Assembly (NCBI RefSeq): GCF_024448935.1 | Contig: NZ_JAMOIE010000016.1 | Coordinates: forward strand, 1-64,000 | Length of the DNA stretch: 64,000 bases | Origin: Stutzerimonas stutzeri | GTDB lineage: Bacteria; Pseudomonadota; Gammaproteobacteria; Pseudomonadales; Pseudomonadaceae | Direction of reading: 5' to 3' | Shown: piece after piece, positions 48,201 to 56,766 of the stretch | How positions within the stretch are numbered: position 1 is the stretch's first letter | How the letters are laid out: every line of letters starts with the position of its first letter | Program-made: the position numbers and the translations under genes | The notes under the pieces: generated by a model | Told to the model about the DNA's origin: nothing | The model's input: the letters and a program-made list of their open reading frames with translations, nothing else | The model's database searches: none

Positions 48201-48495
48201 GGAGTTGAAGCTGATCGGACGCCCGATTCCAGTCCTGCAGGCTGGCTGCATCGCTCCCGACGAAAAGCCCCGCCAGACCTCGTAAAACCATCTCGTACGC
48301 GCGCATACGCTCACGCAGAGTGCTTTCAACGTCATTGACCGTCAGGTTGAATCGCTGGGCCTGCTCGGCGCGCAGCCGCATTTCCTGAACATGCCATTGC
48401 CAGCCAACCCATCCTCCGAGCCCTACCATCAGGGCCAGCGTCACTACCAATGGCAGCCAAGGCTTACGAGAATGGAGAGCGGAACGATCATCCAT
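45205..48495 (-). CDS. CHASE-domain hybrid sensor histidine kinase
   Basis: This 1096-aa inner-membrane kinase has TM1 (about 14-34), a periplasmic CHASE sensor (about 50-300), TM2 (about 315-338), two PAS domains (about 355-590), HisKA (ANMSHELRTPLNS, His near 611), HATPase (TDTGIGIAED, GGTGLGLAIA near 800) and two receiver domains (LDVLLPDISG near 903; VDFDLPGEDG near 1024). It ends at TGA 45205, apparently before a third receiver domain. The adjacent GGDEF-EAL response regulator is a likely phosphotransfer partner. The CHASE ligand is unknown. Confidence 0.92.
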   Translation of the reverse strand: MDDRSALHSRKPWLPLVVTLALMVGLGGWVGWQWHVQEMRLRAEQAQRFNLTVNDVESTLRERMRAYEMVLRGLAGLFVGSDAASLQDWNRASDQLQLQDFYPGILAIGLARYARAEDLSVLLANIRQGGRELHIYPRGERSEYLIVDYIHPLDWRNRRVLGFDMLSEETRRQAVMAARDIGTPMLTGPLRLQQETEQNAQVGTLLYLPLYRAGAPITTSEERQEAFAGTLHGAFRLTDLMEGVLGSRSKLLQLQLFDAAAPDEPLLVGRATVSSDASFQRTRNIYMYGRSWQLEVASTPEYEAILNRVGRAFNLVAALTAAVLFSLLIGGYLYLRERALRNSQTLGAQLQEREAWFRQLIEQLPVATVLCSDKGRIELANQSAATLLGSSAGLLAGERLSRYVPGALDETANGPQPEADQRESQALREDGSPVPVSLSLTSFKRDKSVHHLLNLVDLQQRKRDEERFRNVVEASPNAFLLFDHEGRIVMVNRQTELLFGYSRQDLLGQPIELLIPESMRKIYNEVRYRFGQEPEARRLGENRELFGRHRDGRLLPVEVGLSPLRSGEEQLVQAVVIDIAHRKAAERRLRDQADELMVANRYKSEFLANMSHELRTPLNSILILSDQLRQNTASNLTEKQVRHADIIHRAGHDLLQLINDVLDLAKIEAGHMQIKSEPLDLGELLAELVANLEPMAAQNGLTLKARIDEGVPASLVSDRARLQQILRNLITNALKFTEHGSVDIQVSSRQAESAVEPEMLQICVTDTGIGIAEDQHERIFQAFQQIDGSISREYGGTGLGLAIARQLAEALGGGIRLKSAPGQGSSFTVELPLKVAATPEIRTLRPLQRRGQGGGLLIVEDDADFASVLAEVAQSHGFSSVICGTGQEGLDAAAQDRFAAVILDVLLPDISGWQVHRALRADPRHQDTPVYIISCVPQPQGWSDDGSRYLLKPVAQSELERLFVDLSRQEGYWTRLLLVETEPDRRRQLREHFERLGYRVSECQRSEEARLAYAEHSYAVLIVDFDLPGEDGLDLLDALDRLRPLKDVRVILTSREALSEKNLQRLKRYSSVVLSKTEGLEHMEDALKPAGVDTAA

Positions 48496-48647
48496 TCGAC
48501 CTCCTCAGTGCCACTACATGGCCCGCTGTCACAAGCGTCAGAGTCGTGGATCGTTCAGAGGTTCAACTGAAGCGACAACTAGCCGTAAAGATGACGCCAT
48601 CGAAATGGCGCAAGCGAGCCCTGGTAGTCTCGCCGGCGCTTCGCCGC

Positions 48648-49304
48648 TTACAATGGCCGCAGATTGATCTCTACACGACGGTTCTGCGCCCGCCCGGCAG
48701 CGGTATCGTTGCTGGCGATCGGCTGGCTCGAGCCCGCACCATAAGATGAGATACGTGAACCGGGCACGCCGTTGCCTTCCAGATAGGTGGCAACGCTATG
48801 CGCGCGCCGGTTCGAAAGGTCCTGATTGAGCTGCTGCGAGCCGGTACTGTCGGTATGGCCGATGATGTCGACACCGTTCTTGTTGAACTCTTTGAACACC
48901 TGGACCAGTGAATTAAGCGTAGGGTAGAAGCTACTGGAAATGTCAGCTGAATTGCTTGCAAAGGTAATGTTGCCGGGCATGATCAGCGTCAGGTTATCGC
49001 CTTGGCGCTGCACTTGTACGCCTGTGCCCTGCAGCGTCTGGCGCAACTTGGCTTCCTGGGTATCGACGTAGTAACCATAGCCGCCGCCGGCGGCCCCACC
49101 GACGGTGGCTCCGATCAATGCGCCTTTGGCACGGTCCTTTTTGCTGGAGGTAGCGGCGCCGATTACCGCACCACTGACCGCACCGATGCCGCCGTAAATG
49201 CCGGCCTTGCCCGCTTCTCGTTCGCCGGTGTAGGGGTTGTTGGTACAGCCGGCCAGCAGTGCGACGGTGGCGGCGAATGCGGTCAGGTTGCTGAATTTTT
49301 TCAT
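48648..49304 (-). CDS. OmpA-family lipoprotein (YiaD-like)
   Basis: This 218-aa protein has a lipobox signal peptide (MKKFSNLTAFAATVALLAGC), a Gly-rich region typical of glycine-zipper proteins (GGIGAVSGAVIGAATSSKKD to GGAAGGGYGYY, about 35-75) and a C-terminal OmpA peptidoglycan-binding domain (VDIIGHTDSTGSQQLNQDLS, NRRAHSVATYL, GRAQNRRVEI). It probably links the membrane to the cell wall. The ATG at 49304 follows GGAAGTCACC. Confidence 0.92.
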   Translation of the reverse strand: MKKFSNLTAFAATVALLAGCTNNPYTGEREAGKAGIYGGIGAVSGAVIGAATSSKKDRAKGALIGATVGGAAGGGYGYYVDTQEAKLRQTLQGTGVQVQRQGDNLTLIMPGNITFASNSADISSSFYPTLNSLVQVFKEFNKNGVDIIGHTDSTGSQQLNQDLSNRRAHSVATYLEGNGVPGSRISSYGAGSSQPIASNDTAAGRAQNRRVEINLRPL

Positions 49305-49425
49305 GGTGACTTCCTTCATCTGCGGGACGCAGCCTGCCGGGTTAATCACCCGCAGACTGAAATGCGCCGCTAGGTTAACACTCAGTCAGTAGCAGAACCG
49401 GAACGTGCCGACGAACCTCGACCAA

Positions 49426-49660
49426 TCAAGCACGGACAACGGGGTCCTCTCGCATCTCGTCACCCGATCGCGTTTGCGGTCCGTGCCCTATGATGACGAT
49501 CGCGTCCTCGTCGAGGCGGTACAGCCGCTGTCTGATCCATCGTTCGATGGTGGCATAATCTCCACCCATAGACCGGTACGGCCGATTCCGCGGCAAAACA
49601 GCGTATCCCCCGGCAACCAGCAGCTTCGCCTCGGGGAACCAGAAGCACATCGAGCCCGCA
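49426..49660 (-). pseudogene. C-terminal remnant of an MBL-fold metallohydrolase
   Basis: The minus strand reads SMCFWFPEAKLLVAG, then with a shift caused by an extra G the DTLFCRGIGRT segment, then GGDYATIERWIRQRLYRLDE and GHGPQTRSGDEMREDPVVRA. These are the last 80 or so residues of a YcbL-type MBL-fold hydrolase; the N-terminal half with the HxHxDH zinc site is missing. Two frameshifts are present. The remnant lies antisense to the open frame upstream of the following kinase gene. Confidence 0.78.
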
Positions 49661-49677
49661 CTACTCACCTATACGGC

Positions 49678-51768
49678 ATGCGCAGACGTGCCATTCAGAC
49701 GGAGAGCCGAGCCATCGACATAGCGGATCTGCAGCGCATCTTCGATGCCCTGCCCGGAATCGTCCTCGTGGTTGCCAACGATGCCGACTACACCATGGTC
49801 GCCGCTAGCGACGAGCGCTTGCGGGCGACCATGACACAGCGTGAAGACGTCATTGGCCGTCCCCTGTTCGACGTCTTCAACGGCGGCGAGGCGGCGAGGC
49901 CGGGCTCGCCGGGCGTTAGCCTGTTGCGCGCTTCGCTGGCCGAGGTGGTGCGCACGGGGCGCCGACAGGAGATGAAGACAGTCGGCTACCCATTGCGACG
50001 CCCGCAAGACGACCGTTACGAAACCCGTTACTGGGACGTTATCAACATGCCGGTGCTGGATGTCCAGGGCCAGGTCCGTTACATCATCCATCAAGCCGAA
50101 GACGTTACCGAAAGCCTGCTCGAACAGGAGTCCGCAGCGCTGCGTCTGCGCGAGAGCGACGAGCGCCTGAACGCGGCCCTGCTGGCTTCCGGTACCGGCA
50201 CCTTCTATTGGGATCTGCGCAACAACCGCCTGGACATGGATCTGCCCATGCAGCGGTTGTTCGGCCTGGAGGGCCTGACTTCGGGCTGGCTCGACGAGCT
50301 TCTCGACAGGATCCATCCGGAGGATCGCGACAGCATTGCCCAGCAGTGCGAACGCTGTGCGCGCTACGGAGACGACTTCGAGATGCAGTTCAGGGTCAGG
50401 CTGCCGGAGGGCAACGAGCGCTGGTTATTCGACAAGGGCCAGACCTTCACCGATGCCAACGGCAGGCCCTCGTACATGGTCGGAGCCTGTCTCGACATCA
50501 CTCAGCACAAGCGTACCGAACGAGCGCTGCATCGCCTCAACGAAACCCTCGAGCAGCGCGTCAATGCCGAAGTCGCAGCGCGCGCCAAGACCGAGGCAGC
50601 ACTGCGGCAATCGCAGAAAATGGAAGCGGTCGGCCAGTTGACTGGCGGCCTGGCGCATGACTTCAACAACCTCCTGGCGGGCGTGATCGGCTCGCTTGAA
50701 CTCTTGTCGGTTCGCCTGGACCAGGGCCGCACCGATGATCTGCAGCGTTACATCCGCAGCGCGCTGACCTCTGCCACTCGGGCGACCGCGCTCACCCACC
50801 GCCTGTTGGCTTTTTCACGGCGTCAGACGCTCGATCCCAGCCCCACCGATCTCAACACCCTGATAGAAGGGATGATGGAGCTGCTGCAACGCACCATTGG
50901 GCCAATGGTGCGCTATTCGATGCAGTTGTCGGACCAACTCTGGCTGACCCTCTGTGACACCAACCAGCTGGAAAACGCCCTGCTGAACCTCACCATCAAC
51001 GCCCGCGATGCGATGCCTGACGGTGGCCAGTTGACGCTGATCAGCGAAAACCTGCGGCTGGACGAGCCGCTCGCCCACGAAATCGGCCTGCAATCGGGCG
51101 AGTACGTCGCACTCGGCGTCCGTGATACCGGCGTCGGCATTCCCCAGGAAAAGCTCGGCTACGTCTTCGATCCGTTCTACACCACCAAACCTCTGGGTGA
51201 AGGTACGGGGCTCGGCTTATCCATGGTCTACGGCTTCGCCAAGCAATCGGGCGGGGGCGTGCGTATCGAGAGCACGGTGGGCGAAGGAACCAGCGTCTGG
51301 ATCTACTTGCCCCGCCACCACGGCCAGTCGGCCAGCCTGCATGCGCCGTCCAGTACGGGCCTGCCAACCGCTTCGGTCGAGGGGCGTACCGTTCTGGTGG
51401 TGGATGACGAACCCAATGTCCGCATGCTGGTGACAGAGGTGCTGCAGGAAATGGGGTTGAATACCCTGGAGGCCGCCGAAGGCCCCAGCGGCCTGCGCAT
51501 TCTCGACAGCGACGCACACCTGGACCTGCTGATATCGGATATCGGACTGCCCGGCGGCATGAACGGGCGGCAACTCGCCGATGCCGCCCGGGAAAAACGC
51601 CCTTCGTTGCGTGTGCTGTTCATTACCGGTTACGCCGAGAGTTCGGTGCTGCAGCGCAGCAACGCCTCGTACGACTATCAGGTCCTGACCAAGCCGTTCA
51701 CCCTCTCGACCCTCGAAGACAAGGTCCGTAGCATGCTGGAGCCCGGTCAGGATAACGGCGAGCCCTAG
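49678..51768 (+). CDS. PAS-containing hybrid histidine kinase (soluble)
   Basis: This protein of about 696 aa has two PAS-type domains (about 15-140, LQRIFDALPGIVLVVANDAD; about 160-285), a HisKA dimer with TGGLAHDFNNLLAGVIGSLE (His near 326), HATPase (DTGVGIPQEK, GTGLGLSMVYG) and a C-terminal receiver (LVVDDEPNVRMLVTEVL; phospho-Asp in LISDIGLPGG near 619). No membrane segment is seen. The start is uncertain: an ATG at 49678 lacks a clear ribosome-binding site, and the frame stays open to 49405 through an antisense pseudogene. The stop TAG is supplied by an inverted-repeat element. Confidence 0.88.
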   Translation: MRRRAIQTESRAIDIADLQRIFDALPGIVLVVANDADYTMVAASDERLRATMTQREDVIGRPLFDVFNGGEAARPGSPGVSLLRASLAEVVRTGRRQEMKTVGYPLRRPQDDRYETRYWDVINMPVLDVQGQVRYIIHQAEDVTESLLEQESAALRLRESDERLNAALLASGTGTFYWDLRNNRLDMDLPMQRLFGLEGLTSGWLDELLDRIHPEDRDSIAQQCERCARYGDDFEMQFRVRLPEGNERWLFDKGQTFTDANGRPSYMVGACLDITQHKRTERALHRLNETLEQRVNAEVAARAKTEAALRQSQKMEAVGQLTGGLAHDFNNLLAGVIGSLELLSVRLDQGRTDDLQRYIRSALTSATRATALTHRLLAFSRRQTLDPSPTDLNTLIEGMMELLQRTIGPMVRYSMQLSDQLWLTLCDTNQLENALLNLTINARDAMPDGGQLTLISENLRLDEPLAHEIGLQSGEYVALGVRDTGVGIPQEKLGYVFDPFYTTKPLGEGTGLGLSMVYGFAKQSGGGVRIESTVGEGTSVWIYLPRHHGQSASLHAPSSTGLPTASVEGRTVLVVDDEPNVRMLVTEVLQEMGLNTLEAAEGPSGLRILDSDAHLDLLISDIGLPGGMNGRQLADAAREKRPSLRVLFITGYAESSVLQRSNASYDYQVLTKPFTLSTLEDKVRSMLEPGQDNGEP

Positions 51769-51972
51769 CAGGCCGTCGAAAATGAAGGCGAGGCAGGCAA
51801 GACAAGGCAAAAAGGGCCGAGGAAGCGGACCGGGCTCGCGATCGACCGGGCTCGCGATCGACCGGGCTCGCGATCGACCGGGCTCGCGATCGAGTTTGCT
51901 GTTGCAATGAGCATCTCGGGGACCTTTTAAACGCAGGATTGCCAACCCAGGTTGTTTGCAACAGCCTGCTAG
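51765..51972. mobile_element. 208-bp element with terminal inverted repeats between convergent genes
   Basis: The ends read CTAGCAGGCCGTCGAAAA on the left and, reverse complemented, CTAGCAGGCTGTTGCAAA on the right: a 9-bp perfect core with partial matching further in. There is no ORF for a transposase. The TAG in each end is the stop codon of the gene beside it. Blocks such as ATGAGCATCTCGGGGACC resemble dispersed intergenic elements I recall from Pseudomonas genomes. It could be a MITE-like element or a long stem-loop terminator. Confidence 0.65.
51831..51894. repeat. Tandem 16-mer repeat, 4 x CGGGCTCGCGATCGAC
   Basis: Four copies in tandem (the last ends in G instead of C) lie inside the 208-bp element. 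Each unit holds the palindromes TCGCGA and CGATCG. Confidence 0.93.
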
Positions 51973-53651
51973 ACGGACGATATGGCGCTGTTGCCCTGCT
52001 CCAACCAGCGTGCGATGTCGCCCCGGATGCGCTTCTTGTCCAGCTTGCCGACACTGGTCTTGGGGATGTCGGTGACCACCGCGATCTGCTGCGGAATCGC
52101 CCACTTGTTGATCTGCCCCTGCTCCACTGCCGGCTCAAGGAACGCTTGCAACGCGCGCGCGTCTAGCCGCTTGCCTTCACTGAGCACCAGCAAGGCGAAG
52201 GGTCGTTCGCCCCAGCGCTCGTCTGGCACGCCGACCACCGCCACGTCGCGCACCGCATCGTGGCGGCTGATCAGCCCTTCCAGCGCCAAGGATGAAATCC
52301 ACTCGCCGCCCGTCTTGATGACATCCTTGATGCGGTCACGAATGTCGATGTTGCCCATTTCGTCGAGGGTGGCCACGTCACCGGTATGCAGCCAACCGCC
52401 CGCCCACAGTTCTTCACTCTTCTCCGGATTGCCCGCATAGCCTTGCGTCAGCCAGGGTGCCCGAAGCACCAGCTCACCTTGGGACACGCCATCGGCCGGA
52501 AGAAAACTGCCGTCAGCCGCCTGGATTGCGGCATCGACCAGCACCACCGGGATCCCGGCTTTGAGGCGGTAGCTGGTCTGTTCGTCTTCACTGGCGTTGC
52601 GCAGCTCGTCGTTGATATGGGCACCGGAAATCAATGGACAGGTTTCCGACATCCCATAGGCCGTCGCCAATTGCATCCCACATGCCCGAGCCGATTCGTA
52701 AAGGCCGCGGGTGAGCGCACTGCCGCCGATTATGATCTTCCAGCCGCCAAAGTCGGTGCCCTGCGCCGCCTTGGCTTTGAGCAGCATCTGCAAGATGGTC
52801 GGCACGCAATGAGAAAAGGTGACCTTCTCTCGACGCCAGAGCTCAACCAGCAGCTCCGGATCGTAGCGCCCCGGATAAACCTGCTTGAGGCCCAACATCG
52901 TCGCCACATAGGGCAAACCCCAGGCGTGTACGTGGAACATGGGCGTAATAGGCATGTACACGTCGCCCGCCGCCATCAGCTGAGGGTTGTCGCGGCAGCC
53001 GACCGTCACCGCACCGGCCAGCGTGTGCAGGACCAGCTGACGGTGCGTGAAATAGACGCCCTTGGGATCACCGGTGGTGCCGGTCGTGTAGAACGTGGTC
53101 GCCACCGAGTTTTCGTCAAAGTCCGGGAAGTCGTACTTGGCCTCTGCGGCCGCCAGCAAGCTCTCATACTCTCCGATGCAGTTCGGCAATTCGCACTGTT
53201 TGTCCTCGGCATCGGTGATCAGCAGGGTCTTGTCGACCGTTGTCAGCTGGCCGGCGATGGCGTGGTACAGCGGCGCGAACTCGCTATTGACGAGAACGAA
53301 GCGGTCCTCGGCATGATTCATGGTGTAAAGAATCTGCTCAGGTGACAGCCGCACGTTGATGGTATGCACCACTGCGCCGATCATCGGGATTGCGAACATG
53401 CATTCGAGATAGCGATGGCTGTCCCAATCCATCACCGCCACAGTGTCGCCGGCTTTGACCCCTGCGGCGGTCAACACGTTGGCAAGCCGGGCAATGCGCT
53501 CGCCCAGGGTGCGATAGTCGAAACGCAGCTGGTCGCGATAGACAATCTCGCGGGTGCGCTCGTAACGCTGCCCCGACAACAGCAGGCTCTTGATCAACAG
53601 GGGGTACTGGTAGGCGTTGGCGGCGGGTTTGATCACTCGTGTCTGCAACAT
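51969..53651 (-). CDS. Medium/long-chain acyl-CoA ligase (AlkK-like)
   Basis: This 560-aa AMP-forming ligase activates fatty acids to acyl-CoA. The P-loop YTTGTTGDPKGVYFTHRQL, ATAYGMSETCP, GWLHTGDVATLDEMG and the catalytic Lys in SVGKLDKKRIR are all present. It lacks a membrane anchor. The overall pattern resembles AlkK and other medium-chain enzymes; chain length is not readable. Its TAG stop lies in the right end of the 208-bp element. Confidence 0.9.
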   Translation of the reverse strand: MLQTRVIKPAANAYQYPLLIKSLLLSGQRYERTREIVYRDQLRFDYRTLGERIARLANVLTAAGVKAGDTVAVMDWDSHRYLECMFAIPMIGAVVHTINVRLSPEQILYTMNHAEDRFVLVNSEFAPLYHAIAGQLTTVDKTLLITDAEDKQCELPNCIGEYESLLAAAEAKYDFPDFDENSVATTFYTTGTTGDPKGVYFTHRQLVLHTLAGAVTVGCRDNPQLMAAGDVYMPITPMFHVHAWGLPYVATMLGLKQVYPGRYDPELLVELWRREKVTFSHCVPTILQMLLKAKAAQGTDFGGWKIIIGGSALTRGLYESARACGMQLATAYGMSETCPLISGAHINDELRNASEDEQTSYRLKAGIPVVLVDAAIQAADGSFLPADGVSQGELVLRAPWLTQGYAGNPEKSEELWAGGWLHTGDVATLDEMGNIDIRDRIKDVIKTGGEWISSLALEGLISRHDAVRDVAVVGVPDERWGERPFALLVLSEGKRLDARALQAFLEPAVEQGQINKWAIPQQIAVVTDIPKTSVGKLDKKRIRGDIARWLEQGNSAISSV

Positions 53652-53805
53652 AAGGCTTCCTGTTATTGATGTTATGGAGACAGCACGCTAGCTGTTGGCG
53701 CGGGCCGCTTGTGCGACCGGGCCGTACCGTTGTGCTCTTAGGCTATCTGGCTTCATGGTATTCAACCTGCAGAGACAGGCTTCACGCAAGGGCAGGCTCG
53801 GCCAA

Positions 53806-54435
53806 TCAGGCGATCTCGCTTGCCGCCAGCCGAACGCCAAGACCAATCAACACCGCGCCGGTGACGCGATCGAACCAGTGCCCCATACGCGCGAAGCCGG
53901 CCCGCACGCGCGAGCGGCTGAACAGCCAGGCCACCAGGCAGAACCATAAGCCGGTAGCGAACGCCAGATATACCCCATAGCCCGCCTGAACGGCGAGTGG
54001 GGTATGGGGGTCGATAACCACTGTGAATAGTGACAGAAAAAACAGCGTGGCCTTGGGATTCAGGCCGTTGGTGACGAAACCCACCGTAAAGGCATGCCTG
54101 CGAGATTGCGTCTCGCCAGTGCCGGACGGTGGCAGATCGCCGACCGCAACGGGCTTGGCGCGTAGCGCCTGAATACCGAGATAGAACAGATAACCCGCTG
54201 CCAACCACTTGAACAGGTTGAACAGCACGATCGACTGCGAGACGATCAGACCGACTCCGAGCAATGAGTAGCCGACGTGGACCAAAATGCCAGCGCCGAC
54301 CCCGATGGCCGTCCAGCTGCCGCTGCGCTGACCGCGGGTCACGCTTTCACGCACGACCACCGCGAAGTCCGGTCCGGGGCTGGCGACGGCGAGCAAGTGA
54401 ACCAGCGCCACGGTGAGAAATTCCATCCAGTACAT
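53806..54435 (-). CDS. LysE/RhtB family amino-acid exporter
   Basis: This 209-aa inner-membrane protein has about six transmembrane helices and the family signatures ASPGPDFAVVVRESVTRGQR, GVGAGILVHVGYSLLG and VGFVTNGLNPKATLFFLSLF. Such proteins export amino acids such as threonine, homoserine or lysine. The substrate is unknown. It is divergent from the hydroxyacid dehydrogenase gene. Confidence 0.9.
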   Translation of the reverse strand: MYWMEFLTVALVHLLAVASPGPDFAVVVRESVTRGQRSGSWTAIGVGAGILVHVGYSLLGVGLIVSQSIVLFNLFKWLAAGYLFYLGIQALRAKPVAVGDLPPSGTGETQSRRHAFTVGFVTNGLNPKATLFFLSLFTVVIDPHTPLAVQAGYGVYLAFATGLWFCLVAWLFSRSRVRAGFARMGHWFDRVTGAVLIGLGVRLAASEIA

Positions 54436-54497
54436 CCAGCGACTCCGTTATTCCCCGGGGCGGAACATTCGCCCAGTGATTCATACGAGTAAAGTCC

Positions 54498-55460
54498 ATG
54501 AGCAATCGCCGCGCCGTGTTCCTTGATCTATCCCCACTCGACCAGGGCGACCTGGACCTGGCCCCCTTGCAGTCTGCCTTTGCTGAGCTGACCTGCCATA
54601 CACAGACAAGGGAAACACAAATCGTCGACCGACTGCAGGGCGCCCAAGTCGCCATCGTCAACAAGGTGGCGCTGAACGAAGCAGCGCTCGCCGCCTGTCC
54701 GGACCTCAAATTGATACTGGTCGCCGCGACCGGCGTCAACAACATCGACCTTGCCGCCGCCAAACAGCATGGCATCACGGTCTGCAACTGCCAGGCCTAT
54801 GGCACCGCCACCGTGGCCCAGCACACCTTGATGCTACTGCTCGCGCTGGCTGCGCGCCTACCCGATTATCAAGCCGCCGTGGCCCGCGGTCGCTGGCAGG
54901 AAAGCGGGCAGTTCTGCCTGCTGGATTTCCCCATCGTCGAGCTGGCCGGCAAGACCCTCGGCGTGCTCGGTCACGGCGAGCTGGGTAGCGCCGTCGCCAG
55001 ACTGGCCGAGGCGCTGGGCATGCGTGTGCTGGTCGGCAACCTGCCAGGGCGCCCGCCTCGCCCGAACCGACTGGATCTCGACGAGCTATTGCCGCGGATC
55101 GACGCACTGACCCTGCACTGCCCGTTGACCGAACAGACACGCAACCTCATCGGCGCCCGCGAGTTGCGATTGATGAAGCCTTCAGCCTTCATCATCAATA
55201 CCGCCCGGGGTGGCCTGATCGACGAGCAGGCGCTGGCCGACACCCTGCGCAGCGGCCACCTGGGCGGCGCCGCCACCGATGTGCTGATCAGCGAACCACC
55301 CAGCAATGATAACCCGCTGCTGGCTGCAGACGTACCGCGCCTGATCGTGACGCCCCACAGTGCCTGGGGAAGTCGCGAAGCCAGACAGCGCATCGTGGGC
55401 CAGCTGCGCGAGAATGCCGAAGCCTTCTTCGCTGGTACCCCGAAGCGTCAGGTGGGCTGA
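54498..55460 (+). CDS. D-2-hydroxyacid dehydrogenase (glycerate/hydroxypyruvate reductase-like)
   Basis: This 320-aa NAD(P)-dependent enzyme has LGVLGHGELGSAVARLAEALGM (Rossmann GxGxxG, His in place of the middle Gly-neighbour), HCPLTEQTRNLI, MKPSAFIINTARGGLIDEQA (catalytic Arg) and TPHSAWGSREARQRI (catalytic His). It is closest to HprA-type glycerate dehydrogenase, which reduces hydroxypyruvate to glycerate. The ATG at 54498 follows GAGTAAAGTCC. It is upstream of rsmC. Confidence 0.87.
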   Translation: MSNRRAVFLDLSPLDQGDLDLAPLQSAFAELTCHTQTRETQIVDRLQGAQVAIVNKVALNEAALAACPDLKLILVAATGVNNIDLAAAKQHGITVCNCQAYGTATVAQHTLMLLLALAARLPDYQAAVARGRWQESGQFCLLDFPIVELAGKTLGVLGHGELGSAVARLAEALGMRVLVGNLPGRPPRPNRLDLDELLPRIDALTLHCPLTEQTRNLIGARELRLMKPSAFIINTARGGLIDEQALADTLRSGHLGGAATDVLISEPPSNDNPLLAADVPRLIVTPHSAWGSREARQRIVGQLRENAEAFFAGTPKRQVG

Positions 55461-55517
55461 CGCTTCTGCAGCCGGCGACAAGGCTGCTAAGCTCGCCAGC
55501 TTTTGTCCGGAGGCATC

Positions 55518-56516
55518 ATGGATCCTCGAAGCGAAGTACTGCTGCGCCAGGCCGAACTGTTCAGTGGTGACCTGCTGCTCGCCGGGCTACCGGCTGACGA
55601 TCTGCTTGGACAGCTACCGGGCGCCGTCGGCTGGAGTTGGCACGCCGGAGAACAGCACAGCCTGCAGACTCGCTTTGCCGGTCGTTGCTCATTTGCTGTC
55701 GAGCCGCCCACGGCTCCATTCGATAGTGCCGTTCTGTTTCTGCCCAAGTCACGAGAACTGACCGATTATCTGCTCAATGCACTGGCTGCCAGATTGCCGG
55801 GCCGCTTGCTGTATCTAGTGGGTGAGAAACGTGCCGGCGTGGAACGCGCCGCGAAACAACTGACCCCACTCGGCGAAGCGCGGAAGCTCGACAGTGCCCG
55901 GCACTGCCAGCTCTGGCAGGTCAAGGTCACACACAGCCCGCCAGCTCCGGAACTGGCGACCCTGGCTCAACGCTTCGAGCTTTCGCTTGTGGACGGACCG
56001 CTGCAGATCGTCAGCTTGCCAGGCGTGTTCAGCCATGGTCGTCTCGATCGCGGAACCGCCCTGTTGCTGGATCAACTCGATGGACTGCCCGCCGGCAAGC
56101 TGCTGGATTTCGGCTGCGGCGCGGGCATCGTTGGCGCCTCGCTGAAAAAACGTTATCCAGAGAGCGAAGTGGTGATGCTGGATGTCGATGCGTTCGCTGT
56201 CGAAAGCAGCCGCATGACCCTCGCCGCCAATGGGTTACAGGCTCAGGTGATCGCTGGCGACGGCATCGACGCCGCTCCGGAAAACTGCGCGGCGATCATC
56301 AGCAACCCGCCGTTTCACCAGGGAGTACACACCCACTACGGGGCCAGCGAGGCATTGCTGCAACGTGCTGCCAGCCACATCCGGCCCGGTGGTGAGCTAA
56401 GGCTGGTGGCCAATGCATTTCTCAAGTATCCCCCGCTGATTGAAGCGCATCTGGGCCGCTGCGAAACGCTGGTCACTGCCGACGGCTTCCGCCTCTACCG
56501 CGCGCAGCGTGCCTGA
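55518..56516 (+). CDS. rsmC: 16S rRNA (guanine1207-N2)-methyltransferase RsmC
   Basis: This 332-aa SAM-dependent enzyme methylates G1207 of 16S rRNA in the 30S subunit. It has the RsmC two-domain layout: an inactive N-terminal domain and a C-terminal catalytic domain with [17 protein letters not shown] (SAM site) and [18 protein letters not shown] (NPPF). The ATG at 55518 follows GTCCGGAGGCATC, a strong ribosome-binding site. The adjacent region downstream carries a riboswitch. Confidence 0.93.
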   Translation: MDPRSEVLLRQAELFSGDLLLAGLPADDLLGQLPGAVGWSWHAGEQHSLQTRFAGRCSFAVEPPTAPFDSAVLFLPKSRELTDYLLNALAARLPGRLLYLVGEKRAGVERAAKQLTPLGEARKLDSARHCQLWQVKVTHSPPAPELATLAQRFELSLVDGPLQIVSLPGVFSHGRLDRGTALLLDQLDGLPAGKLLDFGCGAGIVGASLKKRYPESEVVMLDVDAFAVESSRMTLAANGLQAQVIAGDGIDAAPENCAAIISNPPFHQGVHTHYGASEALLQRAASHIRPGGELRLVANAFLKYPPLIEAHLGRCETLVTADGFRLYRAQRA

Positions 56517-56559
56517 CCGACTTGCACAACGCGCCACGCGCGGGCAAACTCGCGCCCGT

Positions 56560-56692
56560 CCTGGGGGAGTAGTCTCCGGCGCGCACCCAGCCCGCCCGGC
56601 ATGTGTCAACATACTTGGTCCACAGACCATGGCGCATGCGACCCGCGCGGCCTGCTCACGCAGCCTCGCCTGGTCTGACAAGACCCATGACA
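56560..56692 (+). promoter_or_regulatory. yybP-ykoY family (manganese) riboswitch
   Basis: The conserved blocks appear in order: GGGGGAGTAGTCTCC at 56563, GTGTCAACATACTTGG at 56603, and CTGGTCTGACAAGACCCATG at 56670, close to the family's GACGAGACC element. Between them lie pairable arms. Downstream (56704-56756), GGGGCGGGCAGGCGG and CGACCCGCCCCCGC could form an expression-platform hairpin next to the ribosome-binding site AAGGAAG. It precedes a Mn2+/Ca2+ exporter gene, the usual target. Confidence 0.8.
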
Positions 56693-56766
56693 CGTACACC
56701 TGACCCGGGGCGGGCAGGCGGTGCGTGTCATGGTGATTAGTCGACCCGCCCCCGCAAGGAAGTCCG

